54,294 nt of DNA from Treponemataceae bacterium (lineage in GTDB: Bacteria; Spirochaetota; Spirochaetia; Treponematales; Treponemataceae), in NCBI GenBank assembly GCA_024402455.1, contig JAKSTS010000003.1, positions 1 to 54,294 of the forward strand, read 5' to 3'. The translations under genes and the position numbers were made by a program. Shown piece by piece: positions 1 to 9,297 of the stretch. Under the pieces are notes generated by a model. It saw nothing but the letters and a program-made list of their open reading frames with translations. It was not told the DNA's origin and did not search any database. Within the stretch, counting starts at the first letter, position 1. Each line of letters starts with the position of its first letter.

Positions 1-228
1 TTTGCCGTCAAGCAAATAACGGAACTGATATTCATTTCCAGTTTCAAGTGTCAACTGAACAGAAAAGCTGCCGTCCTTGTTCTTTTTCATTGGTGTATCA
101 AGGCTGCTCCAGCTATTGAAATCACCGGCAAGCCAAACTTTTTCAGCTCCATTCGCAGCTTCTGCGCTCAACTCAAAAGTAACTTTGCACTTTTTCTGAG
201 TCTTCAAATAATTTTTGTATAATGCCAT
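1..228 (-). CDS. CBM48 / isoamylase N-terminal domain protein, partial
   Basis: The 76 visible codons start at ATG 228 and run off the window edge, so the C-terminus is missing. The translation has the typical early-set glycogen-binding core: VWLAGDFNSW, then TPMKKNKDGSF and EYQFRYLLDG. This is the fold of CBM48/AMPK-type domains that bind alpha-glucans. Small stand-alone proteins of about 100 residues with this domain are known in treponemes; whether this one stays that short cannot be seen. A promoter lies upstream (292-320) and GGGA precedes the ATG. Glycogen phosphorylase and debranching enzyme are encoded further along the window, so a role in glycogen binding is plausible but inferred. 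Confidence 0.75.
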   Translation of the reverse strand, partial: MALYKNYLKTQKKCKVTFELSAEAANGAEKVWLAGDFNSWSSLDTPMKKNKDGSFSVQLTLETGNEYQFRYLLDGK

Positions 229-291
229 ATCTTTTCCCTAAAAACAATATTTGACAAACCACAAGTAAAACTTGCATGCCTAGCCTTACTG

Positions 292-320
292 ATTATACTA
301 CATGAAAATTATTTTGTGAA
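292..320 (-). promoter_or_regulatory. Promoter of the CBM48 gene
   Basis: On the minus strand TTCACA (315-320) and TATAAT (292-297) are separated by exactly 17 bases, a good sigma-70-type pair. It points at the partial gene ending at 228 with a leader of about 60 nt. Confidence 0.6.
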
Positions 321-381
321 GAAAATCTTCACAGTTTTCGTTTTTTATAAGTAAATTCTGCATTAAACAGGATTTTTCATA

Positions 382-410
382 TTGCCCAATAAAAAGCGAT
401 TAAATATAAT
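382..410 (+). promoter_or_regulatory. Promoter of metK
   Basis: TTGCCC (382-387) and TATAAT (405-410) are 17 bases apart. A start near 417 gives a leader of about 90 nt before metK. The leader holds a perfect 7-bp stem-loop at 462-481 (AAGTTCT / AGAACTT, 6-nt loop) and then AGGAGG. I could not match it to a known SAM riboswitch class. Confidence 0.6.
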
Positions 411-506
411 ATCGATAAATACATATCTAATCCGCTGATTTATCCAAATTGCAGGCGGAAAAAGTTCTCGTAGCAGAACTTAAACTTGCTAAATAGGAGG
501 CTCTGA

Positions 507-1688
507 ATGAGTTCTATCTTATCTAACAAACATTACCTTTTTACATCAGAATCTGTAGGTGAAGGGCACCCGGATAAACTTTGCGATCAAATTTCTGACG
601 CAATTCTTGATGCATGTCTTAAAGACGACCCGGAAAGTCACGTTGCCTGTGAAACTTTTGCTTCAACCGCACTTGTTATGGTTGGCGGCGAAATTACAAC
701 ACGCACCTATGTAGATGTACAGGACATTGCACGCAAAGTTGCCCGCGACATTGGTTACACAGATTCAGATTTCGGTCTTGACTGCGATTCAATGGCTGTC
801 CTCAATATGATCCACTCACAGTCGCCAGATATCAACCAGGGCGTTGCCGGTACAGGCTTAAAAGAATTTGAAGGCCAGCAGGGTGCAGGCGACCAGGGCA
901 TGATGTTCGGTTTTGCATGTTCAGAAACACCAGAATTAATGCCGGCACCAATCATGTATGCACACAAACTTTTGCACCAGGCAACAGACCTGCGCAAAAG
1001 TGGCAAAATCGGCTGGCTTAGACCAGATGCCAAAAGCCAGGTTACAATTGAATACGAAGGCAACAAGCCAAAACGCATTGATACCGTTGTAATTTCGCAC
1101 CAGCACAACCCGGAAATTGAATATAACGAAATCAAAGAAACAGTAATAAATAAGATTATCCTTCCGGTTCTTGAACCGACAGGCTTGATTGATAAAACGA
1201 CAAAGTTCTTTGTAAACCCGACAGGAAGATTTGTCGTAGGCGGTCCATTCGGCGACACAGGTTTGACAGGCCGAAAAATTATAGTTGATACATACGGCGG
1301 AATGGGAAGGCACGGCGGTGGCGCATTCTCTGGCAAAGACCCGTCAAAAGTTGACCGCTCAGCTGCATATATGGCACGCTACATTGCAAAACATGTTGTT
1401 GCAGCAGGTTTTGCCGAAAGATGCGAAATTCAGCTGGCATATGCAATCGGTGTTCCATATCCAGTTTCAATCATGGTCGATACATTCGGAACAGGAACTG
1501 TAAGCGAAGAATCTCTTTCAAAGGCAATAAACGAAGTTTTCGACTGTTCTCCAGCAGGAATCATCAAAACACTCGATTTAAAGAAACCAGTTTACCAGCC
1601 GACTGCTGCTTATGGTCATTTCGGACGAAATGAATTCTCATGGGAAAAGCTTGATAAACTTGAAGCTTTGAAAAAAGCTGTAAAATAA
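507..1688 (+). CDS. metK: S-adenosylmethionine synthase
   Basis: MetK makes S-adenosylmethionine from methionine and ATP in the cytoplasm, feeding methylation, including the RlmJ and DNA methyltransferases encoded in this window. At 393 residues it has the usual family length. Recognisable signatures: [10 protein letters not shown] near residue 15 (ATP and methionine binding), [12 protein letters not shown] near 125 and [19 protein letters not shown] near 275, the methionine adenosyltransferase signature. The start is well supported by AGGAGG seven bases upstream. The gene is monocistronic: its own promoter is at 382-410 and a strong terminator follows at 1760-1810. Confidence 0.97.
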   Translation: MSSILSNKHYLFTSESVGEGHPDKLCDQISDAILDACLKDDPESHVACETFASTALVMVGGEITTRTYVDVQDIARKVARDIGYTDSDFGLDCDSMAVLNMIHSQSPDINQGVAGTGLKEFEGQQGAGDQGMMFGFACSETPELMPAPIMYAHKLLHQATDLRKSGKIGWLRPDAKSQVTIEYEGNKPKRIDTVVISHQHNPEIEYNEIKETVINKIILPVLEPTGLIDKTTKFFVNPTGRFVVGGPFGDTGLTGRKIIVDTYGGMGRHGGGAFSGKDPSKVDRSAAYMARYIAKHVVAAGFAERCEIQLAYAIGVPYPVSIMVDTFGTGTVSEESLSKAINEVFDCSPAGIIKTLDLKKPVYQPTAAYGHFGRNEFSWEKLDKLEALKKAVK

Positions 1689-1759
1689 AAACTGCTTCAA
1701 AACGAGAATTTTAAGCCGTTCTATTTCAACGATTTAAAATTCACATCCCATTCAAAAGC

Positions 1760-1810
1760 AAAGCCTTCAGAGATTATTTTTTAGATAATTTCTGAAGGCT
1801 TTATCATTTT
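1760..1810. terminator. Bidirectional terminator after metK
   Basis: A long stem (1760-1777 with 1785-1802, one mismatch) built on AAAGCCTTCAGA / TCTGAAGGCTTT, with A/T tracts on both sides. It separates metK (plus) from the HPt gene (minus). Confidence 0.75.
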
Positions 1811-1892
1811 ATGAAAGTGCCAAAACGGCATTTTTAGAATCTGTTTAAAAAACATTGCACAATAAAAGCGCCACATCCATAAAAAGCATTTT

Positions 1893-2264
1893 CTAGCTGC
1901 TGGAACCGTCTTTAACCTGCGGAATTAATTCAGCTAATTTGCTGTATTCACTTTTTATAGTTTCAAAAAGTTCCTTTGCTTTTACAGCATCCGGCGCATC
2001 GTCATTTCTATAAAGTTCTGTAAGCTCAGATGTATATTTTCCAAGGTTCGAAAGGCTTAAATTTAATGCAATTCCTTTCAGCCGGTGTGCATACATAAAA
2101 ATATCACGGGGTTTATTATCCTGATACGCCTGCTGCAAAAGTGAAAAATCATCTATTGCAAGAAATTTATTTAAAAAGCGGACAATACGCTCATCTGTCA
2201 TAAGCCTGGCTGAAATTTCTTCATAACTTGACTGAATATTAGTATAAAATTCTTCGGGTGTCAT
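1893..2264 (-). CDS. HPt phosphotransfer domain protein
   Basis: A 123-residue all-alpha protein with the histidine phosphotransfer motif AHRLKGIALNLSL; His60 is the predicted phosphorylated residue. HPt proteins relay phosphoryl groups between receiver domains. It lies 12 nt downstream of the HD-GYP response regulator on the same strand, so they are almost certainly co-transcribed. The large hybrid kinase divergently encoded at 3694 ends in a receiver domain and has no HPt of its own. A relay kinase receiver -> HPt -> HD-GYP receiver is therefore a reasonable inference. Confidence 0.85.
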   Translation of the reverse strand: MTPEEFYTNIQSSYEEISARLMTDERIVRFLNKFLAIDDFSLLQQAYQDNKPRDIFMYAHRLKGIALNLSLSNLGKYTSELTELYRNDDAPDAVKAKELFETIKSEYSKLAELIPQVKDGSSS

Positions 2265-2276
2265 AAAATCGTCCTA

Positions 2277-3389
2277 TTAATTTGCTCTGTTCTGGAAAAG
2301 TGCTTTCTGTGATTTTGCATTCATAATCAGATTAGGAAGCTTTACTGAATTTTCACGCAATATCAGAATCAGCTTCGGATTAAATTTTCCACATTCGCCA
2401 TTAAGAATCATGCCGATTGCTTCTTCATGTGTATAAGCATTTTTATAACAACGCACACTTGTAAGTGCATCATAAACATCGGCAAGAGCCACAACCTGAG
2501 CTTCAATCGGAATATCATCTCCGACAAGTCCGTCTGGATAACCTTTGCCGTCATATCGTTCATGATGCCAGCGGCAGATTTTATATGCCGTTTTTACTAT
2601 TGGTTCTTCCTGATATTGTTTGCATGAGTTAAGCATTTCGGCACCGTTTAATGTATGAAGTTTCATAACATCAAATTCTTCCGAAGTAAGAGGTCCCGGT
2701 TTGTTTAATATATTTTCAGGAACAGATATTTTTCCGGCATCGTGAAGAGCCGCAGCTTTTACTATGATTTTTATCATAGACTTGTCAATATTGTACTTGT
2801 CTGTTTTCTGCATCAACTTTTCAAGGAAAATTCCCGTCAAAATACTTACATTTTCAATATGATCACCAGACTCTTTATTGCGGAATTCAATTATGTATCC
2901 AAGAATTGTAAGCAGCATATTGCTTGTGCGTTCGTTTTCATTAACCTGATGAACAACCATCTGCGCAAGTTTTTTCTGCTTTGAATAGACTGCAATTGTA
3001 TTGCGGACACGCCGCTTTACAATTTCCATGTCGAAAGGTCTGTTTATATAATCAATTGCACCAAGACTATAGGCTTTTTTAATCAATTCAACATTTTCTT
3101 CTGCACTGATTATGATGACAGGAAGAGAATTAAGCCAGCCGTTTGCTTTCATATGACTTAAAACTTCATAGCCGTTGACACATGTCATATTCAAGTCAAG
3201 CAATACACAGGAATATTCGCTTCTTGACTTTTTCATCAAATCCAGAGCTACTGCTCCATCTTCTGCCTGTTGAACAAGATATTCCGGTTCAAGCATTTCT
3301 GTCAGCAAATCTCTGTTAATTTCAGAATCGTCAACAATCAATACTTTATGAGTAACATTTCGTTCGTCATCTTTTGTAGAATCACTCAT
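2277..3389 (-). CDS. Response regulator with HD-GYP output (c-di-GMP phosphodiesterase)
   Basis: Start set at ATG 3389 (370 aa), preceded by AAGGA; a longer frame begins at 3425. Residues about 15-130 form a receiver: VLIVDDSE acidic pair and phospho-acceptor Asp65 in LLDLNM, although the usual Lys-Pro-Phe is RPF. Residues about 160-350 form an HD-GYP domain with LHDAGK (His216-Asp217), HHERYDGKGYP (GYP at 283-285) and ALADVYDALTS all intact, so hydrolysis of cyclic di-GMP is expected. The HPt gene follows immediately in the same operon and a hybrid histidine kinase is divergent. Confidence 0.9.
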   Translation of the reverse strand: MSDSTKDDERNVTHKVLIVDDSEINRDLLTEMLEPEYLVQQAEDGAVALDLMKKSRSEYSCVLLDLNMTCVNGYEVLSHMKANGWLNSLPVIIISAEENVELIKKAYSLGAIDYINRPFDMEIVKRRVRNTIAVYSKQKKLAQMVVHQVNENERTSNMLLTILGYIIEFRNKESGDHIENVSILTGIFLEKLMQKTDKYNIDKSMIKIIVKAAALHDAGKISVPENILNKPGPLTSEEFDVMKLHTLNGAEMLNSCKQYQEEPIVKTAYKICRWHHERYDGKGYPDGLVGDDIPIEAQVVALADVYDALTSVRCYKNAYTHEEAIGMILNGECGKFNPKLILILRENSVKLPNLIMNAKSQKALFQNRAN

Positions 3390-3693
3390 AAATAAATTTT
3401 CCTTCTTATAGATTTCAGTTTTCAAGCATTTTTTAATATTTATTTGGTGATTTAATACATCTTAACACTGAAATTTAAAATACGCAAATTTATCTCCTTT
3501 TCATACGTAAAAATATTCATACACATCATTCTATGATATATAGATTTACATAAGAAATCTTTTTATATTTTACATTTTTAAAACCGTGTTATAAATAATA
3601 TTCTGCAATTTATCACTAACACATGCTATAATTCTTTTATATATCCTTATCTACAACTTTTAAAATTTTCAGTATTTCTATCGGAGTGTTTTT
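3390..3693. other. AT-rich divergent intergenic region
   Basis: About 300 nt between the HD-GYP regulator and the hybrid kinase, very AT-rich with no ORF or clear hairpin. An extended -10 (TGC-TATAAT, -10 at 3627-3632) could drive the kinase gene, with a weak CTGCAA -35 at 3603-3608. I found no convincing promoter for the minus-strand gene. Confidence 0.4.
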
Positions 3694-6600
3694 ATGGATT
3701 TTGGTATAATGTATGCCTGCATTGCTTGTGTAAGCATGCTCGTAGAAATAATTATTTTCAACAGAGTTATACGCACATGCGATAACAATAACAAGCAGAA
3801 ACCTTTTGCAATACTTCTTTTATTTTTCATTATTTTCAGTCTTGTTGACGGAATATGGGGTTTGTGCGTCAGCCCCAAACTTTTTGTAAATTATTATGCA
3901 CTTTATATTTCTACATATGCATTTCACATAGGTGCAGCCCTGTCTGCTTTTATGTGGGCCGGCTACATGAATGAATATCTTAAAATAAGCAAAAATTCAA
4001 AGAAAAATATAGATATTGTCCGTTCGTGCATACTAACAATCCAGCTCGGCTTTTTAATGCAGAATCTTTTCTTCAAAAACATTTTTAATATAAATCAAAA
4101 CTGCGAATATCTGCCGACCCCTTTGAGAAATTATTCTTTCTACATACAGTTTTCTTACTATATTTTTATCATGTGCTATTCTTTTGCAGCATTAATTAAA
4201 ACAAGAGGATCTAAAAACAGAATTTACATTTCGACAGCATTCTTTTCAGCAATTCCTTTTTTATTTGGAATTCTCCAGATGCTTTTTCCGGATGCAGCAT
4301 TCTATTCGATGGGTTTTATGCTTATATGTGTTGCAATTTACAGCTTTAATGTTACATCCGAAAGAGAAAAATTCCTTATTGAACTTCATCAGAAAGAAAA
4401 AAACAAATTTGCTTCAATTGCAGACGCAATTTCTGCCGACTACGAAGGCATTTATTACGTAGACCTTGAAACAAATAACTATCAGACTTTTATAAACGAG
4501 ACTTTCAATGAAAATCAAGGCACAAAAACATTAGAAACAACAGGCGATTTTTTTGCTGACAGGCTTCTTTTTATAAAAAAGAACGTATACAAAGATGATC
4601 ATCAGCTTATAATTAAAAAACTCAGCAAAGAATTTATCAAAGAAGAACTTGCTTCCAAAAAAAGATACACATTCAATATAAGAATGTATATCAACAACAA
4701 AATCCGCTACTATGCCGTGAAATGTGCAAAATCAAAGATTTCCGGGGAAGAAAACAAAATAATAATCGGCTTCTACGATGTTGATGACGAAATCCACGAG
4801 CAGCAGGAAAGAAACGAAATTATCAGCGCCGTAGGCAACGCATATGAATCAATTTATTCTGTCAACACGCTCGACGGCAGTTTTGAAACATTCAGACGTT
4901 CAGAATACCTTTCAAAAAATTATAATGATGGAAAGGCAACATTTTCTGAATCATGCAGCAAATATATTCAAAACGACGTTCACCCTGATTATAAAGACCT
5001 GGTAAAACGCTGCACAGATATTTCGTTTCTGCGTAAACAGATGAAAGATAAAACACGTTTTGACATGAGCTTTATCGACATTCACACAGGGCTTAACCAG
5101 TATTATGAAATGCGGGTTGTCAAACCAAAAAAATATGAAGAAAACGGAAAATTGCTTGTCGGTTTTATTAACAGAACAGAAACAGTTGAACAGCAGAAAA
5201 AAGACATTTACATTACAAGCCTTGCTGATGACTATGACTCAGTTTATATTGCAAACCTTGATGAAAATTTTATTGAAAATATCCGCATTACTCCAGAGTT
5301 TAAAAAGAACCATGAATATTTAAACCAGAAATTGTCTTTAACTGAATTTATAGAGCTTTGCAATAAATCTATTTACAAAGAAGACCTTGATATGTTTATG
5401 CAGCAGCTCAACATCAGCAACATAAAAGCTAAGCTTACAGAACATAAAGATTTCTATATCAATTACCGGCAGGATATAAACGGAATCATCCGCTATTACA
5501 GAATTAAAATTATCCGCACCGAAAACTGGTTTTCTCAAAAACAGTTTATGATTGGCACGAGCAACGTTGATGAACTTGTAAGAACCCAGATTGAGCAGAC
5601 AAACGAATCAAAAAGAAAAACAGATATTCTTGAAATTATGGGCGATTATTATGAATCTATCTGCTACGTAAATCTCAATGACAATTCATACATTCCATAT
5701 GAAGCTGAAAAAAAATTTGCTCAATGGTATAAAGGAAATTCTTTTTCAGAAGATTTTGCAAATTACATAGATTCTGTCGTTCTGGAAGAATACCGCGGAA
5801 TTTTAAAAGAATGTATGTCTACAGACACAATCAAAAACCTGCTGTCCGGCGAAATCATCAATTCTGAAAACCAGATAAACGACAACCTTCTCTTCTCCAT
5901 TCAGTATCAGGATAACAGAACAGGTTCACCTAAATATTATGAACTTACGATTTTAAAAATTGATGACAGCCACATTATTACAACAATTCAAGACCGCGAT
6001 TACATAATAAGAAAAGAAAACGAACAGAAAGAAATTCTTTCAGAACAAAAGGCAAAGGCAGAAGCTGCAAATAAAGCAAAATCTACATTCCTGTTCAATA
6101 TGAGCCACGATATACGAACCCCGATGAACGCAATAAAAGGTTTTACAGAACTTGCAGAAAAAAACCTTGATGATAAAGAGAAAGCAGCAAATTATCTTGA
6201 AAAAGTAAAAACTTCAAACGAACATCTTCTGCATCTTATAAACGATGTTCTTGACATGAGCCGAATTGAAAGCGGCAAAGTAAAAATTGATTCTTCTCCT
6301 GAAAATATCAAAACCATAACGGAAGAAATGCTTGAAATCATTCAGTTTTCAGCAAGTTCAAAAAAAATCAATTTTAATTACGAATTAAAGAACATAAAAA
6401 ACTATTGTATTTACGCAGATAAACTTCATTTTAAACAGATTCTCTTGAACATCTTAAGCAACGCAGTTAAATACACAAAACAGGGCGGCAGCGTAGATTA
6501 CTGCATTGAACAGATTGAAAATAACAGCAAAGGCACGGCTTCTTTTGTCTGCATTGTCAAAGATAATGGAATAGGCATGAGCAAAGAATATCTTTCTCAT

Positions 6601-7218
6601 ATTTACGAAGAGTTTTCGAGGGCATCTAATTCTACAAAAAGCGGAATTGAAGGAACCGGTCTTGGCATGTCAATTGTCAAAAGGCTCATCGACATGATGG
6701 GCGGAGAAATTCAGATTGAAAGTGAACTTGGAAAAGGCACAACGGTAAAAACTTTCTTTGATTTTAAAATCTGCGAACAGAAAAACATATCAGAATCCGA
6801 TGCAGGTTTAAATGAAACAAACCATATTTTTTTGAAAGGCAAACGTGTCCTTATAGTTGAAGACAATGAATTTAACATGGAAATTGCACACGAACTGCTT
6901 TCTGATGAAAAACTTATTATTGAAGAAGCAGATGACGGTTCTGTTGCCGTTGATAAAGTGAAAAATCATGCACCAGATTATTACGACTTTATTCTGATGG
7001 ACGTGCAGATGCCTTACATGAACGGATATCAGGCAACAAAAGAAATACGAAGCTTAAAAAATGACGACTACACGAAAATTCCGATTATTGCAATGACAGC
7101 AAATGCATTTGACGAAGATAAGAAAAACGCATTCGATGCAGGAATGAACGGTCATCTCTCAAAACCGATTGACATCAAGCTGCTCGTAAAAACATTGACA
7201 CAGTTTTGTGCTAAATGA
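3694..7218 (+). CDS. Membrane-bound hybrid histidine kinase with receiver domain
   Basis: 1174 residues. The first about 230 form seven or so membrane helices. They are followed by four degenerate copies of one sensory unit of about 140-150 residues, each opening with a pattern like D-Y-E-S-I-Y-x-V-N-L (near 255, 385, 510 and 655). A short coiled coil leads to the HisKA box FLFNMSHDIRTPMNAIKGF with His805. The ATPase domain has NILSNAVKYT, DNGIGM and GTGLGMSIV. A C-terminal receiver has VLIVEDNEFN and Asp1103 in LMDVQMPYMNGY, ending in the Lys-Pro turn SKPID. GGAG precedes the start. A phosphorelay with the adjacent HPt and HD-GYP genes is inferred. The repeat units resemble PAS folds but were not assigned with certainty. 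Confidence 0.9.
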   Translation: MDFGIMYACIACVSMLVEIIIFNRVIRTCDNNNKQKPFAILLLFFIIFSLVDGIWGLCVSPKLFVNYYALYISTYAFHIGAALSAFMWAGYMNEYLKISKNSKKNIDIVRSCILTIQLGFLMQNLFFKNIFNINQNCEYLPTPLRNYSFYIQFSYYIFIMCYSFAALIKTRGSKNRIYISTAFFSAIPFLFGILQMLFPDAAFYSMGFMLICVAIYSFNVTSEREKFLIELHQKEKNKFASIADAISADYEGIYYVDLETNNYQTFINETFNENQGTKTLETTGDFFADRLLFIKKNVYKDDHQLIIKKLSKEFIKEELASKKRYTFNIRMYINNKIRYYAVKCAKSKISGEENKIIIGFYDVDDEIHEQQERNEIISAVGNAYESIYSVNTLDGSFETFRRSEYLSKNYNDGKATFSESCSKYIQNDVHPDYKDLVKRCTDISFLRKQMKDKTRFDMSFIDIHTGLNQYYEMRVVKPKKYEENGKLLVGFINRTETVEQQKKDIYITSLADDYDSVYIANLDENFIENIRITPEFKKNHEYLNQKLSLTEFIELCNKSIYKEDLDMFMQQLNISNIKAKLTEHKDFYINYRQDINGIIRYYRIKIIRTENWFSQKQFMIGTSNVDELVRTQIEQTNESKRKTDILEIMGDYYESICYVNLNDNSYIPYEAEKKFAQWYKGNSFSEDFANYIDSVVLEEYRGILKECMSTDTIKNLLSGEIINSENQINDNLLFSIQYQDNRTGSPKYYELTILKIDDSHIITTIQDRDYIIRKENEQKEILSEQKAKAEAANKAKSTFLFNMSHDIRTPMNAIKGFTELAEKNLDDKEKAANYLEKVKTSNEHLLHLINDVLDMSRIESGKVKIDSSPENIKTITEEMLEIIQFSASSKKINFNYELKNIKNYCIYADKLHFKQILLNILSNAVKYTKQGGSVDYCIEQIENNSKGTASFVCIVKDNGIGMSKEYLSHIYEEFSRASNSTKSGIEGTGLGMSIVKRLIDMMGGEIQIESELGKGTTVKTFFDFKICEQKNISESDAGLNETNHIFLKGKRVLIVEDNEFNMEIAHELLSDEKLIIEEADDGSVAVDKVKNHAPDYYDFILMDVQMPYMNGYQATKEIRSLKNDDYTKIPIIAMTANAFDEDKKNAFDAGMNGHLSKPIDIKLLVKTLTQFCAK

Positions 7219-7385
7219 TTTATATTTTTTATGAACAGAAACATAAATCATATGCCTTGACAAAACAGCTTATTTCATTTTTACTCATGTGTATGAAATA
7301 TGCAAAGCATCATGTACATCACCATATTCTCAAAAATTCATAGAAAATCTGGGCTATGCATGTGCATTTTTTTTGAATAAAAGAC

Positions 7386-7413
7386 GTCAGCCCAAAAGGC
7401 TGACATTTTTTTT
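7386..7413 (+). terminator. Terminator after the hybrid kinase
   Basis: GTCAGCC (7386-7392) pairs with GGCTGAC (7398-7404) around a 5-nt loop and is followed by A and eight T residues. A classic intrinsic terminator upstream of hisG. Confidence 0.85.
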
Positions 7414-7516
7414 ATTCCCATATATAAAAATGATGCATTTTCAGTTGTAATTAATGAATATGTACACAAAAGAAGAGACATATTTTAACCGATAAAATTA
7501 ATAGGAGCATAATAAT

Positions 7517-8371
7517 ATGGAAAAGCTTAAAATTTTGCTGCCAAAAGGCAGAATTTATGAAAACGTTACGGAACTTTTTGCAGGTGCCGGCATAAGCATT
7601 AAACTGCCGGAGCGCGCATACAGACCAACTGTAAACCAGGATGACCTTGAAGCAAAAGTAATGAAGCCACAGAACATCGGAAAACTGCTTGAACTTGGAG
7701 CACATGATGTTGGTTTTACAGGCCGCGACTGGATTGAAGAAACAAATGCAGATGTTGAAGAAATTATGGATCTTGGTTTTGACCCGGTAAAAATTGTAGC
7801 AGCAGTTCCAAATTCAATCGACGACAAAGAACTTCTTAAAAAACGCATCATCGTTGCAACAGAATATGAACACATTGCAGAGCGCTGGCTGAAAGAAAAG
7901 AAAATCGACCACCTTATCGTACGCACATACGGTGCAACAGAAGTATTTCCACCAGATGATGCAGACATGATTGTTGACAACACAGCAACAGGAAGAACAT
8001 TAATCGAAAACGACCTGCGCATTGTTGACGTTCTTATGAAAAGTTCTACAAGAATGTTCGCCTCAAAAGCAGCAATGCAGGATCCTGCAAAAAAACAGAA
8101 AATCATGGAACTGAAAATGCTTTTTACTTCTGTTTTAAACGCACGGGACCGCGTAATGCTCGAAATGAATGTTGCACAGGATAAATTTGAAGCACTTGTA
8201 AAAGCACTTCCGGCAATGCGTTCACCGACTGTTTCTCCATTGTACGGAAACGGAGGTTTTGCAATTAAAATTGCTGTAAAGAAATCTGAAGTTCCAACAC
8301 TTATGCCAAAATTAAAGGCATTGGGTGCAACAGATATTTTGGAATATGAACTTAGAAAGGTTGCAGAATAA
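7517..8371 (+). CDS. hisG: ATP phosphoribosyltransferase, long form
   Basis: Catalyses the first step of histidine synthesis, joining ATP and PRPP. The 284-residue length and the C-terminal part (about 210-284, GGFAIKIAVKK...TDILEYELRKV) mark the long HisG form, which carries its own regulatory domain and needs no HisZ. The N-terminus LKILLPKGRIYE and the PRPP-binding stretch DMIVDNTATGRTL (near 155) are diagnostic. AGGAG lies about 8 nt before the ATG. hisB follows after 5 nt, so this is a two-gene his operon and other his genes must be elsewhere. Feedback inhibition by histidine is expected from the family. Confidence 0.95.
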   Translation: MEKLKILLPKGRIYENVTELFAGAGISIKLPERAYRPTVNQDDLEAKVMKPQNIGKLLELGAHDVGFTGRDWIEETNADVEEIMDLGFDPVKIVAAVPNSIDDKELLKKRIIVATEYEHIAERWLKEKKIDHLIVRTYGATEVFPPDDADMIVDNTATGRTLIENDLRIVDVLMKSSTRMFASKAAMQDPAKKQKIMELKMLFTSVLNARDRVMLEMNVAQDKFEALVKALPAMRSPTVSPLYGNGGFAIKIAVKKSEVPTLMPKLKALGATDILEYELRKVAE

Positions 8372-8376
8372 ACAAT

Positions 8377-9138
8377 ATGTTTGACGAAATCGAAGAAACA
8401 GAAGAAGATTTAAGACTTGCACAGCCAGCCTGTGAACGCCATGCTTCACCAATTAAAAACAGCATTGCACAGCCGGCATGCGAGCGGATAAGCACAAACA
8501 CTTCGCGCGCAGTCCGCATAAGCCGTGCAACTGCAGAAACACAAATTGAACTGAAGCTAAATCTTGACGGCACAGGCAAATGCAATCTAGACTGCCCGAT
8601 CGGCTTTTTTAATCATATGCTCAGTGCATTCTGCAAACACGGCATGTTTGACCTTGAAGGCGTTTTGCGCGGCGATTTAGACGTTGACCAGCATCACTTA
8701 ATTGAAGATACAGGAATTGCACTCGGAACCGCTTTTGACAAAGCTTTGGGCAACCGCAAAGGCATTTTGCGTGCAGGTTTCTTCATTTATCCAATGGATG
8801 AATCTTTATGCCAGGCAGCCGTAGATTTTGGCGGCAGACCTTTTTTGGTATGCAATTCTGAACTTTCTGGAACACCACTTGTAGGCGGCACAGTTGCTTC
8901 ATGCCAGGAACCAGCCGCAGTCTGCACAACTTTTCAGACAGACTGTTTCGAAGACTTCTGGCAGGGTTTTGTAAGTACGGCAAAATGCAACCTTCATTTG
9001 GACACAATAAGAGGAAGAAGCGACCACCACAAAATGGAAGGTCTTTTTAAAGCTGCCGGCCGCGCAATCAGAGCTGCTGTTTCAATTGATGAACGTGCAC
9101 CGAATGCAATTCCATCAACAAAAGGCGTAATCTGCTAA
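8377..9138 (+). CDS. hisB: Imidazoleglycerol-phosphate dehydratase with unusual N-terminal extension
   Basis: HisB dehydrates imidazole-glycerol phosphate in histidine synthesis. The catalytic core begins near residue 47 (RISRATAETQIELKLNLDG) and contains the metal-binding histidine motifs FFNHMLSAFCKHG, DQHHLIEDTGIALG and RSDHHKMEGLFKA. It lacks the phosphatase domain of enterobacterial HisB. Unusual is a 46-residue N-terminal extension with two copies of AQPACER (near 15 and 31) encoded by diverged codons. The gene starts 5 nt after hisG with no strong Shine-Dalgarno, suggesting translational coupling. A terminator follows at 9198. Confidence 0.93.
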   Translation: MFDEIEETEEDLRLAQPACERHASPIKNSIAQPACERISTNTSRAVRISRATAETQIELKLNLDGTGKCNLDCPIGFFNHMLSAFCKHGMFDLEGVLRGDLDVDQHHLIEDTGIALGTAFDKALGNRKGILRAGFFIYPMDESLCQAAVDFGGRPFLVCNSELSGTPLVGGTVASCQEPAAVCTTFQTDCFEDFWQGFVSTAKCNLHLDTIRGRSDHHKMEGLFKAAGRAIRAAVSIDERAPNAIPSTKGVIC

Positions 9139-9197
9139 AAGCAGTTACCGGCAAAAACGAAATACACATTCTGCTGTTTTCGGTTTTGAACAACCAT

Positions 9198-9250
9198 AAA
9201 AAAAGCTGTTTATGAAAGTTTTCACGCTTCCATGAACAGCTTTTTTTGTC
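9198..9250. terminator. Bidirectional terminator between hisB and mcp
   Basis: AAAAAAAGCTGTTTATG (9198-9214) pairs with CATGAACAGCTTTTTTT (9231-9247), giving A and T tracts in both directions between two convergent genes. Confidence 0.85.
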
Positions 9251-9297
9251 TGTTAACTATTAAAAAACTGTGCGTTCTTTAAACGCAGCTGGTTTTA

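Noticed and set aside
417..506. SAM riboswitch in the metK leader
   Set aside because: There is one 7-bp hairpin but no match to the conserved cores of SAM-I, SAM-II or SAM-III that I could recognise.
755..1336. Long minus-strand frame inside metK
   Set aside because: Shadow of metK; no start signal and a composition reflecting the codon bias of the plus strand.
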